This document shows, in pieces, positions 37,134-46,361 of a stretch of DNA of 64,000 nt. Source of the DNA: Schlesneria paludicola DSM 18645 (lineage in GTDB: Bacteria; Planctomycetota; Planctomycetia; Planctomycetales; Planctomycetaceae); assembly GCA_945876035.1 (NCBI GenBank), contig CAMCMU010000001.1:124001-188000 (forward strand), read 5' to 3'. The notes beneath the pieces are model-generated. The model did not search any database, was not told where the DNA came from, and saw only the letters and a list, made by a program, of their open reading frames with translations. How positions within the stretch are numbered: position 1 is the first letter of the stretch; every line of letters begins with the position of its first letter. A program made the translations under genes and the position numbers.

Positions 37134-38576
37134 CTAATCATTAATCCCACCACTCTTTAAGAGTGATCCTACAAAACGTGCAGCGGGCAGAATACCCATC
37201 ACATAACTGTTTCGCCCATCGTTAATTGTAACGGTCGTGTTGGCGGAGGACTCGAATTCCCCGGCCTGCGAGACCGGTCTTAATCCGATGTCATGATCAC
37301 CAACGGCCAGTTCGATGCGAAGCACCTGAATCACGTCTGGCAACAAACCCCAACATCGAGTGTCGGCGTTTTCCGTGGCCTCCCAGGCGATCCCCGCCAC
37401 TGTCGCGGCCAGACTCAGGGGCGATCCTTTATCGATGTCGGTCAGTTCCTGTACAGCGTAAATCGCACCTTTCTTCATGACTCGACGAGCGACGGCTCTG
37501 GCGATAATTTCTGTCTGGCGAGCCTCTTGTTGCCGAACGGCCATCGTCCCAATATCTGCAATCGTTGCCGTTTGGCCTTGTATGTCACCATCAACTCGCA
37601 CGCAAACCGCATCGGCAATACGTCCCAGCTTAACGACTTGAGGTACTTTAACGGGAGCGAGTGTCGGCGGAAGGCTGCGACTTGAAACAGAATTCAGAAT
37701 ACGATCGGCGACAAACAGTGCCGCCTGAGTCGGAATTTCTTCGTGCTCCTGTTTGATAGGACCGCGTCCAACGAGTGCAAAAACGTATAATGTCCCATAG
37801 CCTTTTGCGACAGGTTTTGAAAATTTCGCTCTCTGCAAATCGGCTTTCGCATCACGAAAGTTGGGCTCCCAGTTTGCGACTTGAACCCTAGCACGTGTTA
37901 CTTCATCCTGAGTGAGTGGGGATTCCTCAGCCAACATCGCTCGGATGTAGGGACCGAGGGCGAGTTGTTTATAAGCTAACTCCATCCGCGGTTGATCAGC
38001 CTCCTCCGGTCTCGACTTTTCCGTGACCGAGGCGATGATTTGCTGTTGTTTTTCAACGACTTGGAGCGCATACGCACCAGCGTCACCTCCACCCGACATC
38101 ACGTTCGAAAGCGAGAGCATGATACGAATCAGAACTTTCTCGTAGTCCTCTCCCGCATAGGCACGCCGCGTGTCGTCGGTCAGCATGGAAATCGTGAACT
38201 CGCCAGCATCTTTTTCTTCGAGATGATCAAACCGATCGCGCACTCCTCGTAAAATGCGTTCGGAGTTTTTTGGCCGACCTGCCGCCAATTCTAGCATGGC
38301 CTTATCAAGCAAAAATGCGTCTGCTTCGTGTTTGTGCTGCTTCAGTTGTTTCTCAATGTGCCGGTCGGCATCAACCAAATTTCCGGCAAAATACGCTTCT
38401 CGAACACTTCCAACGTGGTCGCGGTGTGAAGCACAACTCGCAAGGCAGATGCAGGTTGCTGGAAAGATCCAGGCACAGACCAAGACTGGACAGTGGCGTC
38501 TGCGTGGAGAGCCACGTTTTCGAGGTACGGCTCGTTCTCCTCGTGGCTTCATTGCGATTTTCTCGATTTGAGACAT
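37134..38576 (-). CDS. Large lipoprotein, COG3014-like
   Basis: A 480-residue predicted lipoprotein. A positively charged N-region of about 30 residues leads to a hydrophobic stretch and the lipobox CLASC (Cys near 48). The mature part has TPR-like helices (AYFAGNLVDADRHIEKQLKQ, LDKAMLELAAGRPKNSERIL near 60-110), and the C-terminal half holds strands and PPTLAPVKVPQV near 305. This fits the COG3014 family as I know it, often encoded beside an LpoB-like gene, as here. Start is ambiguous between ATG 38576 and ATG 38552; neither has a strong ribosome site. It sits 79 bases after the LpoB-like gene and 102 bases before nfeD, all on one strand. Function is unknown. Confidence 0.7.
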   Translation of the reverse strand: MSQIEKIAMKPRGERAVPRKRGSPRRRHCPVLVCAWIFPATCICLASCASHRDHVGSVREAYFAGNLVDADRHIEKQLKQHKHEADAFLLDKAMLELAAGRPKNSERILRGVRDRFDHLEEKDAGEFTISMLTDDTRRAYAGEDYEKVLIRIMLSLSNVMSGGGDAGAYALQVVEKQQQIIASVTEKSRPEEADQPRMELAYKQLALGPYIRAMLAEESPLTQDEVTRARVQVANWEPNFRDAKADLQRAKFSKPVAKGYGTLYVFALVGRGPIKQEHEEIPTQAALFVADRILNSVSSRSLPPTLAPVKVPQVVKLGRIADAVCVRVDGDIQGQTATIADIGTMAVRQQEARQTEIIARAVARRVMKKGAIYAVQELTDIDKGSPLSLAATVAGIAWEATENADTRCWGLLPDVIQVLRIELAVGDHDIGLRPVSQAGEFESSANTTVTINDGRNSYVMGILPAARFVGSLLKSGGIND

Positions 38577-38655
38577 CAGCCACGATTGGCGGCGGAACTC
38601 GTCATTGACGTTTCTTATTTCGAACGGATCAATCCTCTGATCCTGAAATCGAACG

Positions 38656-39324
38656 TCATCCGTAATTTTTCAGCTTTCCCAAACGGGACTTGTGATATCC
38701 CTTCCGCAGTTCCGCGGACGACTTATCAGCGTGACCGCTTGCAATGTTCACGAGTTCTAGAGTCAGCAAATAGTCTCGCTGATAGTCCTTATGGTTGCTG
38801 GGTGTTGTCCCCGATGTGACTTTTGCGTAAAGCAAATAATCGAATGGCTGTTCGATTTTCTCCATCGCTGCCGTGAATGTGCGCTGTTTGCTGGGAGTAA
38901 ACAAATCGTCTGGTCGAAGGCCAGATTCACGTAAACCACTCTCAACATAGCGACGATTGATCAGTTCAAACATCTCCGACTCGTTGATACACGTATCTAT
39001 CTTTTCGTAAATTTGTTCACCAAAGTCACCCAATTCTTCCGCACTCTTGTTTTCCAAGCCAACGAAGCAGATTCGCTTGCGATCCGGTTGCCCGTCGTGT
39101 GCCACGTGCTGAACGTCACGCATTTGACGTCCTAACAATTGCGACACCGACGATTGAATCAGCGGTTCCCATGTCTCGGCGCCTGCAGTGTGGCTGCCCA
39201 CCATATCCCGGTCATCGCCGTTCAGGATGTGTGCGAATTGTCTCCCGCGACATCCAATAGATAAATTCAACACGCCGATTGATGCCAAAAGTCCCAGTCC
39301 CTCGAGAAACTGTCGCCGATCCAT
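38656..39324 (-). CDS. LpoB-like lipoprotein (penicillin-binding protein activator family)
   Basis: A 222-residue predicted lipoprotein. The start ATG at 39324 gives MDRRQFLEGLGLLASIGVLN followed by the lipobox LSIGC (Cys near 25); the RR pair may also direct Tat export. The mature domain starts near 75 with RKRICFVGLENKSAEELGDF, followed by a helix IYEKIDTCINESEMFEL and a typical INRRYVESGLRESGL. This matches the LpoB/CsgG-type fold, in which a strand, a conserved Asn and a helix are followed by a second half with DYLLYAKVTSGT. LpoB activates peptidoglycan polymerase PBP1B in E. coli; in planctomycetes the role is open. The next gene on the strand is the COG3014-like lipoprotein. Confidence 0.65.
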   Translation of the reverse strand: MDRRQFLEGLGLLASIGVLNLSIGCRGRQFAHILNGDDRDMVGSHTAGAETWEPLIQSSVSQLLGRQMRDVQHVAHDGQPDRKRICFVGLENKSAEELGDFGEQIYEKIDTCINESEMFELINRRYVESGLRESGLRPDDLFTPSKQRTFTAAMEKIEQPFDYLLYAKVTSGTTPSNHKDYQRDYLLTLELVNIASGHADKSSAELRKGYHKSRLGKLKNYG

Positions 39325-40002
39325 GGCTCTTTTCCTCAGATTCGTGTTCGATTTATCCACCGACACTGGTCCAGCGGATCGCTTGGCCTCATGCCGCAAA
39401 GGTCATTTTGAGTCGATTGCGACCGGCGGATTTTTCTGCGGAATGACTTCCGGACGATCGCCTTGCTGATGATAATTCCTAATTCAAATTCTCGCGAGAT
39501 CGAAATTGCCTTCGAAGTCAGGTCACTTGGTTCAATGGCAACCCGCGTGTCTGTTGCTATCCAAAATCCATACCGCTCGCAGGTGAATTGGTGTTTTTTC
39601 GGCGAATTTCAACGGCCGGCGATCCTTTGTCTGGCTAGCTGTGCTGAAGTTTCGCCATTTTGATGTGCCCTAAAACTCAGAAATTTCTGAGAGTTCGTCA
39701 AATGATTTCGAACTTTTTTCGGATGCTCATGACGCGCAAATCCTGAAAAATCCAAAAAACATTCGAATTGAGGGAGGTTTAAATTGAGGGGGATTGGTCA
39801 AAACAGGGCGTTCTGGGCACCAGTTGGAGGCGGCATCTCACGAGACTGGGCTGATCCTTGAATACGAGTGGGAACGGGGCGTTAGGCCATGCCGCCCCTT
39901 CAATCACAATCGAAGTGGATCGGCAGGCCCCCCCTCATTTGACGGATAAGCAACACCGCCAAACACAGTCCCTTGCACTCTGTTGTAATTTTCAATCGGC
40001 TG
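39325..40002. other. Intergenic stretch with a 16-bp perfect palindrome
   Basis: About 680 bases between two minus-strand genes. No convincing gene. A perfect, spacer-free palindrome CTCAGAAATTTCTGAG lies at 39676-39691, 352 bases before the LpoB-like start, inside a generally AT-rich area. A GGGGCG/CGCCCC hairpin (39876-39881 and 39893-39898) lies about 105 bases past the DapA-family stop and could help end that transcript. Confidence 0.5.
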
Positions 40003-40926
40003 TTAACCGGGCAGAACTGACTCCATCGCCTGATCGAGTCTCTCCAACAGCCGATCCAGTTCAGCTTTAGTTTCAGGATCAAGGCTCCATGCATGGGGTT
40101 GACGCCTTCTTTCCGTGGCAAACAAACCTCGTTTGACAAGAACATACTTTTCAACCGCCAGAAATCCATCAAGTCCGGCCTGCAGTTGCAGGCTCACCAA
40201 CGCGCAAACCGGAAAATAAATTCGATAGATTGCATCATTGTCGTGGGCTTCAAGAGCCTTCCACAACGCAACAATGGCTGAGAGAAATTCCATACCGGGC
40301 ATCGTTCCCACGATTCCACGTCGAAAGCTATCGACGAGACACAGGCCTCCAGACCCTTCGTAGATTTGAGCCTCACCCCCCGTTGCGTCTCGGAGGGCCG
40401 ACAGATTGGGACCTATCGGGGTCGCTTCCGGCTTGAAGCGTATCTTGTCGGAGCCGAATCGTCTCAGCAGTTCAACGCACACAGAAATGGGAATTGGCTG
40501 TCCCACATAGCCCGACGCATCCTGAACGATCACGGGCAATCCCACGCCATCGGCCAACGCTGTGAAATAGTCTTGAACAGCGCCCTGAGGAAGCGCCGTC
40601 GAAATCGGGGGAATCGCCATCACCGCATCGGCACCCGCCTTTTCCGCCCGTTGTGCATATTGTAAGGCCTGTTTTGTTGATTCCGCTCCCACACCAGCGA
40701 AGAAAGCTCCCCGTCCGGCATTAAACTCCGCAAGTTTCTCTGTCAGTGCAAACCGTTCGTCAATTGTCAGTCGAAGCAACTCCGACACCATTCCGGTACC
40801 GAATCCGTTGGCTCCAATTTCAAAAGCCCAATCGATTTGCCGCCGTAGACTCAGGAAGTCAATGGAGTCATCGTTGAGGAACGGAGTATGTGCAATGGGG
40901 AGTACACCAGTGATCGTTTTGAGCAT
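40003..40926 (-). CDS. DapA-family aldolase/lyase (2-keto-3-deoxyaldonate aldolase candidate)
   Basis: A 307-residue protein of the dihydrodipicolinate synthase/N-acetylneuraminate lyase family, a TIM barrel acting through a Schiff base. Family landmarks are GVLPIAHTPFLNDDSID at the N terminus, GANGFGTGMVSELLRLTIDER near 38-58 (in place of GTTGE), GVGAESTKQALQYA near 78 and the Schiff-base lysine in KIRFKPEATPIG near 164. The pyruvate-binding Thr-Thr pair is changed to Gly-Met in this copy, so it is probably not DapA itself. GAGGA lies six bases before the ATG. It is the third co-oriented gene after a PQQ dehydrogenase and a DgoD-like dehydratase, so a 2-keto-3-deoxy sugar acid aldolase is my best inference. 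Confidence 0.82.
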   Translation of the reverse strand: MLKTITGVLPIAHTPFLNDDSIDFLSLRRQIDWAFEIGANGFGTGMVSELLRLTIDERFALTEKLAEFNAGRGAFFAGVGAESTKQALQYAQRAEKAGADAVMAIPPISTALPQGAVQDYFTALADGVGLPVIVQDASGYVGQPIPISVCVELLRRFGSDKIRFKPEATPIGPNLSALRDATGGEAQIYEGSGGLCLVDSFRRGIVGTMPGMEFLSAIVALWKALEAHDNDAIYRIYFPVCALVSLQLQAGLDGFLAVEKYVLVKRGLFATERRRQPHAWSLDPETKAELDRLLERLDQAMESVLPG

Positions 40927-41048
40927 GCCTGATCCTCTAAAAATGGCACTACGATTGTTTCGTGTTGAGGAACCAAAACCACGACGAATGTCTCAAACGT
41001 ATCGCGGTGAAATGGCTTGAAATCGAACACGGCCGCACCGGGAAGGTC

Positions 41049-41096
41049 CTGTTTGTATCGGTCAATGGGGCAGGGCGCATTGACCGATACAAACAG
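41049..41096. repeat. 19-bp perfect inverted repeat
   Basis: CTGTTTGTATCGGTCAATG (41049-41067) and CATTGACCGATACAAACAG (41078-41096) pair over 19 bases with a 10-base GC-rich loop. It lies between the dehydratase stop and the DapA-family start, about 100 bases after the first and 120 before the second. It may be a terminator, transcript-stabilising structure or operator. No T tract follows on either strand. Confidence 0.7.
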
Positions 41097-41193
41097 CATT
41101 CCTCATTTGCAGGTTTGAAGTAGGCATGTACCGCTTGATGTTTTTCGCGGCTTTTGAATTTTTGTCAACCGATCGTGAGGATATTGGCAATGA

Positions 41194-42372
41194 TCACCAA
41201 TCACCGACACTGCCGTCCGGATAGAAGACCCGTTGCAACACTTCTTGTTCAAACGGATGCTTCTTCACTTCGACTTCGTTGATTTCAATCCCCAAACCAG
41301 GACGATTGTTCGGCCGGACAATGCGACCTTTCGGTTCGATCACATATCCTTCTGAAACAACGTCGCTGCGCCACGGAACATCGTTGTGGACCGTTTCGCA
41401 AATGATGTAACTCGGTTGTGAAAATCCAAACTCCAAAGAAGCGGCCGTGCTGACGGGGCCTTGCGGATTGTGCGGCGCCAACGCAATCCGATAAGCCTCA
41501 GCTAACGCCGCGATGCGGCGGGCCGCGGTGAGTCCCCCGCAATGTGTAATGTCCAGCTGGCACACATCGCAGCCACGTTTGTTGAACAAATCGCGGAATG
41601 TTGCCAAGTCCGTAATCCGTTCACCCGTGGCGACCGGCGTCGTTATCGCGGCATTGATTGCGGCCAGCCCATCAATGTTTTCAGGCCAGCAGGGCTCCTC
41701 GAAAAAGTAAAGGCCATACGGGTCGAGCGCCTTGCCAAATTTCATCCCCATCGCCGGCGAGGGTCTGGCATGACAATCAACCATGATGTCAATTCCATCT
41801 CCGACGGCGTCGCGCATCGCGGCAACTGCGGCTTCGGCCAGCCGGATCGACTTCATCCCCTCCAGCGGCATCGTAGGCGGGACCGCCATGGCCTTGAACG
41901 CCGTAAAACCCTCCTCAACAGATTGTTGCGCTAACGCTCCAAACTTTTTAGCATCATCGATGGAGGTTCCATAGAAGTCCTCCATCTTGCCGCCGCCAAG
42001 ATGACTGTATGTCCGAACGAAATCGCGAACTCGGCCACCCCAAAGTTGCGCGCAGGGCATGTTGGCAATTTTTCCCGCGATGTCCCACAAAGCGAGATCG
42101 ATACCACTAATCGCTGAAGCACGGATGATACCATTTCCATGCCAGAAGTGCTGGCGGAACATCATTTGCCAAAGGTGCTCGATCCGCCGAGGATCCTCAC
42201 CCACGAGCAGTTGGGAGAGATCCTCAATAGCCCCCACAACACCGCGCGTATGCCATTCCAAAGTGGCCTCGCCCCAACCGTAAAGCCCCGGTTCATCGGT
42301 GACAACTTTGACGAATATCCAATTCCTCATCCGAGCGTGGCACACGAAGGCTTCGACGGAGCTAATTTTCAT
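41194..42372 (-). CDS. Mandelate racemase/enolase family dehydratase, DgoD-like
   Basis: A 392-residue enolase-superfamily protein closest in layout to D-galactonate dehydratase. The capping domain starts [14 protein letters not shown] and [21 protein letters not shown] near 32; the barrel contains metal ligands Asp in [11 protein letters not shown] near 196, Glu in [11 protein letters not shown] near 224 and Glu in TGERITDL near 250, and a C-terminal His in [11 protein letters not shown] near 300, the position of the DgoD base. The His after the first Asp (DCHAR) also matches DgoD (DFHGR). These enzymes remove water from aldonates to give 2-keto-3-deoxyaldonates. It starts 11 bases after the PQQ dehydrogenase stop, so the two are almost certainly one operon. 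Confidence 0.85.
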   Translation of the reverse strand: MKISSVEAFVCHARMRNWIFVKVVTDEPGLYGWGEATLEWHTRGVVGAIEDLSQLLVGEDPRRIEHLWQMMFRQHFWHGNGIIRASAISGIDLALWDIAGKIANMPCAQLWGGRVRDFVRTYSHLGGGKMEDFYGTSIDDAKKFGALAQQSVEEGFTAFKAMAVPPTMPLEGMKSIRLAEAAVAAMRDAVGDGIDIMVDCHARPSPAMGMKFGKALDPYGLYFFEEPCWPENIDGLAAINAAITTPVATGERITDLATFRDLFNKRGCDVCQLDITHCGGLTAARRIAALAEAYRIALAPHNPQGPVSTAASLEFGFSQPSYIICETVHNDVPWRSDVVSEGYVIEPKGRIVRPNNRPGLGIEINEVEVKKHPFEQEVLQRVFYPDGSVGDW

Positions 42373-42383
42373 AAGAACGGGAT

Positions 42384-45300
42384 CTACTTGAGTGTGGCTA
42401 AAAATTCCAACAAATCTGCAACTTGCTCTGCCGTCATGTCCTTCAGCAATAATTCTGGCATGATCGATTGCCGCTGCGGTATGATTTCAGCGACGGATTC
42501 AAAAGGTATTCTAAGAATCTCATCTTTGGAAGTACGAAGAGCGATTTCGCGATCATTCCGATCAAACATCAGGCCGCTATGGACCTTCCCGTCATTGGTC
42601 TCAACGACGTAGCTGATAAACTTCGGTTCGATGACTTTCGAGGGCTCCAAAATGCTTTCGAGGAGTTGCGATTTGCTGAACTTCTTGGCGATGAAAGAAA
42701 GCTCCGGGCCCATCTTGCTGCCGACCTCGCCGATGCGATGGCAGTTTTTGCAGGCGATTCCCGCCGTATTGAGAAACAGCTCCCGTCCGCGCACGGCATC
42801 GCCTTTTAAAGAGAGCAACTGATCTGCGCGAATTGACGAGCCAAGACGCTTGACGCGACGGCCTAAGGGGAGAAATTGCTCAAATAGATCACGGACTTGT
42901 GGTTCTGGGCGGCTGGCGGCCGTATCAATCACCTCTGCCCGAACTTGCGGAGGCAGCTCTGTCGTTGTGAGGGTTCGGGAGAGTAGAAGCGCGCTGCTGG
43001 TGGATGACAACAGAGTTGCTATGGTTGTTTGGCGATCTTTGGCACACTGTGCTATTTGCTCCTTCGACTGGGTTTGATCGAGGATCAACCCCTTTTCAAG
43101 GTCACTTGTGTTGACCGCCGCAGGATCTTTTGGGGGCTCCTTCTTACCAGCGTCCCTAAAGGCCTTGGCTTGTCGCTCATTCGCAATGACTTGAGCTAAT
43201 CCAGCACGTCGCGATTCAACGTTCAGTTCCTGATTGGCCTCGAACGATCGGTCGTCTAGTTCACGTAACTTTGAGACCAAATCGGGAGCGTCGAACGGAA
43301 TTTGTTTTGTGGCATCAAATGGAAGTTTCTGAATCCATTCGCCAATCAACTGCACGCCTCTTTGGTCGATAAGTTCGGAGCCGACATGCGGCATCCGTCC
43401 GGGGCCAGTTTTCGAAATCCTGTAGAAGAGCGTGGAACGGAAGGGATTGCCGGGAGCCAGAATGCGTGCCTCCTCGATATCAAACATCCCTTGAGTCGGC
43501 CGGACATCGACGGCCTTCAGATCATTCAGCGGCAACTCTTCACGCAATTCGAGGGTAACAGAACCACCGCCGTGAATACGATGACAATGTGCACAATTCA
43601 CATGGAGCCAAGAACGGGCGCGCGCACTGAGATCCGCTTTTTCATCAGACGGATTGACGAATCGAGGAAGCATATCCGTGATTTTTTTGGTTTCGTCGGG
43701 GGAGGACGTCTGGAGCACGTCTCCATGATCCGTATCGATTAGGCCGATTTGTGTCAGCACAGACAATTGCGGTACTGAATGATTATTGCTGGAAACGTCG
43801 CAGTTGAGTTGTCGAAGATTGAAAGCCAACCCATATTCTGTCCACTGATTATGACAGCGGGCACATTCAATACGACTCGAAAAATGCCACGTTTGATCAC
43901 GTCGCCCCTCGGGAGCGGACGGGTCCACAATCGTGTAGTTGACTTCGCGGCCTTGGGCCTCCACAAGGTCGGCATCAGACTGTTGATTGTTCCAGGCAAA
44001 GGTATAGCCACGCCAAAACCGACCGTCGTAGTGCAGCAACTGTGTTTCAATGCGGCGTTCGCTTGCCGGATCATCAGAATTTAATTTCAGTGAGAGTGTC
44101 TTGGCCAAGACAGTTTGCTTGGGAAAAGTCATTGAAGAGGCAAACATTGATCCGGGAATGTTTTCTTGGTTCGACCGCATTCGAATTGTCTCAATGCTCG
44201 GCACGCCAACGAACCATTCGGCGGTTGCATGATCGGCCCATTGAGGGGTATTGATTTGAAACCGATGCACGCCTTCAGCCGGCACTTGATTCTGCACGGA
44301 TTCAAAGAGGCCCGTTTCACTGAGTTTTGTAGGAAAATCGGCATTCGCCGCAAGACCAGGATTACGAACAAGCTCATGCACAGATCCCGTGTCATAGTCC
44401 AATAAGAACAACTCGCCCGCTTCATCTTCGGCAAAATCGACAAGCCTGACACCCGACTCGACAACCTCGCGCATCGGACTCATCGAATTTGTGGCGTCGT
44501 CCCACTTGGAAGCCCAGATCCGACGCGTCTCCCAGTCGCCGTAAATATAGGATCCGATGAGCTCGGGGAATTTGGATCCTCGATAGACATAGCCACCGGT
44601 AACAGAAACTCCGTCCGTATGTGAAATTTCAATTGTTGGCGGAAGAATTGGAGTGGGACCGAGTTTTCGCTCGGGATACACGGATTGTCGCCCCTCAACG
44701 ATACTCCAGCCGTAGTTTCCACCACGTTGCACCTTGTAGACCAATTCCCAAAGTTCCCATCCAACATCGCCGACCCACAAATCGCCGGTTTCACGATCAA
44801 ACTTCATTTTCCAAGGATTTCTGAGACCATAGCACCAAATCTCAGATCTCGCTCCTACGAGTCCGACAAACGGGTTGTCGCTTGGAATGGAATAACGCAG
44901 ATTGTTTTCAGGCGTCGGATGATCGACATCAATTCTCAAAATGGCGGACAAAAGATTGCTGACGTCTTGTCCGGAGTTACGTGCGTCGGGAGGATTCGGA
45001 CCCGCCCCATCGCCACTGGAAATGTAAAGATATCCGTCGGGGCCAAATGCCAGACAACCGCCGTTGTGCCCCCCGGCGAGCCAAGAAATGATGACCTCCT
45101 CGCTTTCCGGAATTGCGCGGGGAGGATCGGTCTCCGTCACTTTGAAACGCGAAATGCGTGTTCCTTCGGGGCCACCGACGACGTAGCAAACATAAACGAA
45201 GCGATTCTGTTGAAACTGTGGATGAAAGGTGAGTCCATAAAGTGCTTCAATTTCTTTGACTTCGGAATTATCCACGAATGGGCTCGGGGTCTCGACCGGC

Positions 45301-45677
45301 GGAATGAGTTGCTTTAAATCCAAGAAAAGATCAGATGTCTCGACGTCGCGCCTCTTGGGAAATGACAAAATACGACCATTGAGCTCTCCAACAAACCACC
45401 GATTCGATTTTGGAGCGCCCGTGATAACAACCGGATTCTTAAATTGAATGTTGGGGTAGGCCACTTCTTCGCGGAGAGGCGCCGGGGGGGAGGGTGAACC
45501 GACAACACGCGAGGACTTCCACGGGACGCGTTTCGCAGCGGTTGCCGAAACGCTCGTGGAGCCCGAGAGCCTTTCTGGTTCGCCGGTGGAAGCGGTGGAA
45601 ACGAATATTGCCACGTGGCACAGGGTGACGAGAGCGAGTCCGACCATTAGTAAATTTGTCTTACGAGCCAAGCCCAT
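42384..45677 (-). CDS. PQQ-dependent aldose dehydrogenase fused to cytochrome-like haem-binding domains
   Basis: A 1097-residue secreted protein with a signal peptide ([18 protein letters not shown] near 8-25). Residues about 65-450 form a glucose/sorbosone dehydrogenase-type beta-propeller, with [21 protein letters not shown] near 214 and [21 protein letters not shown] near 290. Three haem-binding CxxCH motifs follow: CARCH near 605, CAHCH near 694 and CKNCH near 978, the last in a planctomycete-type C-terminal haem-binding module ([21 protein letters not shown]). It would oxidise aldoses in the periplasm and pass electrons to c-type haems in the same chain. AGGA lies nine bases before the ATG at 45677. 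The DgoD-like dehydratase follows at once, which supports a sugar oxidation route. Confidence 0.9.
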   Translation of the reverse strand: MGLARKTNLLMVGLALVTLCHVAIFVSTASTGEPERLSGSTSVSATAAKRVPWKSSRVVGSPSPPAPLREEVAYPNIQFKNPVVITGAPKSNRWFVGELNGRILSFPKRRDVETSDLFLDLKQLIPPVETPSPFVDNSEVKEIEALYGLTFHPQFQQNRFVYVCYVVGGPEGTRISRFKVTETDPPRAIPESEEVIISWLAGGHNGGCLAFGPDGYLYISSGDGAGPNPPDARNSGQDVSNLLSAILRIDVDHPTPENNLRYSIPSDNPFVGLVGARSEIWCYGLRNPWKMKFDRETGDLWVGDVGWELWELVYKVQRGGNYGWSIVEGRQSVYPERKLGPTPILPPTIEISHTDGVSVTGGYVYRGSKFPELIGSYIYGDWETRRIWASKWDDATNSMSPMREVVESGVRLVDFAEDEAGELFLLDYDTGSVHELVRNPGLAANADFPTKLSETGLFESVQNQVPAEGVHRFQINTPQWADHATAEWFVGVPSIETIRMRSNQENIPGSMFASSMTFPKQTVLAKTLSLKLNSDDPASERRIETQLLHYDGRFWRGYTFAWNNQQSDADLVEAQGREVNYTIVDPSAPEGRRDQTWHFSSRIECARCHNQWTEYGLAFNLRQLNCDVSSNNHSVPQLSVLTQIGLIDTDHGDVLQTSSPDETKKITDMLPRFVNPSDEKADLSARARSWLHVNCAHCHRIHGGGSVTLELREELPLNDLKAVDVRPTQGMFDIEEARILAPGNPFRSTLFYRISKTGPGRMPHVGSELIDQRGVQLIGEWIQKLPFDATKQIPFDAPDLVSKLRELDDRSFEANQELNVESRRAGLAQVIANERQAKAFRDAGKKEPPKDPAAVNTSDLEKGLILDQTQSKEQIAQCAKDRQTTIATLLSSTSSALLLSRTLTTTELPPQVRAEVIDTAASRPEPQVRDLFEQFLPLGRRVKRLGSSIRADQLLSLKGDAVRGRELFLNTAGIACKNCHRIGEVGSKMGPELSFIAKKFSKSQLLESILEPSKVIEPKFISYVVETNDGKVHSGLMFDRNDREIALRTSKDEILRIPFESVAEIIPQRQSIMPELLLKDMTAEQVADLLEFLATLK

Positions 45678-46361
45678 AATTTTTTCCTTTAAGTATCCCC
45701 GGCAACGGTTTCAGCGAGTGTTTCTCGCAACCAACACCGAGGACGATACAGCCGAACGCGAATACTATACATTGCCAATTTTAAATAGTGGAGTGATGAC
45801 GAACATCCTAGGTTGAAAGATCATGGAGCAACTAACAGCGGTCACTGAATCCGATCGCGTTGCAAAGTGGCTTCGCTAAGGCGAGATTTTTGTCTGAAGA
45901 TCTGCTGACCTGCAACCAATTCGGGTCAGGCCTATCCGATCACGGAAAACGTGTGGATCAATGTGGTTGAACGACGCAATCGCGTGCTGATTTCCAAGGA
46001 TTTATTGCGTCGCCAGGTCATTCGGCAAGTATTTCGAACTGAGCAGGGGTGTTTGGCCTAAAAAATAGAACGAGGGAGGCGGAGCGACCAGACGGAATGT
46101 TCTGGGACTTTGTCAATCGGTCTCACAAAGTCCGATCGCAACGCCTGAAAACGCTGGACCGATCGTGATCTCGCCTGTTCACCGTCAGCGGCGCACTGAT
46201 TCACGCCTGTTTCGAGACTCAACGAACCGACATCGACAACATCCCCCAGCAAATCGATCGCAGCGGCTCGGAAAAGATCGCATTGCCTGATTCGGGGCAT
46301 TGTCACTATAAACCCGCCAGTTTGAGTCATCCTTAATCATTCCCCCCGGATTGGCAGCAGC
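45678..46361. other. Long divergent intergenic region, nothing certain
   Basis: About 680 bases between the PQQ dehydrogenase and fliF. A plus-strand frame ending at 46061 (NVWINVVERRNRVLISKD followed by LLRRQVIRQVFRTEQGCLA) has protein-like composition but no start or family, and may be a decayed fragment. No strong inverted repeat was found. Confidence 0.35.
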
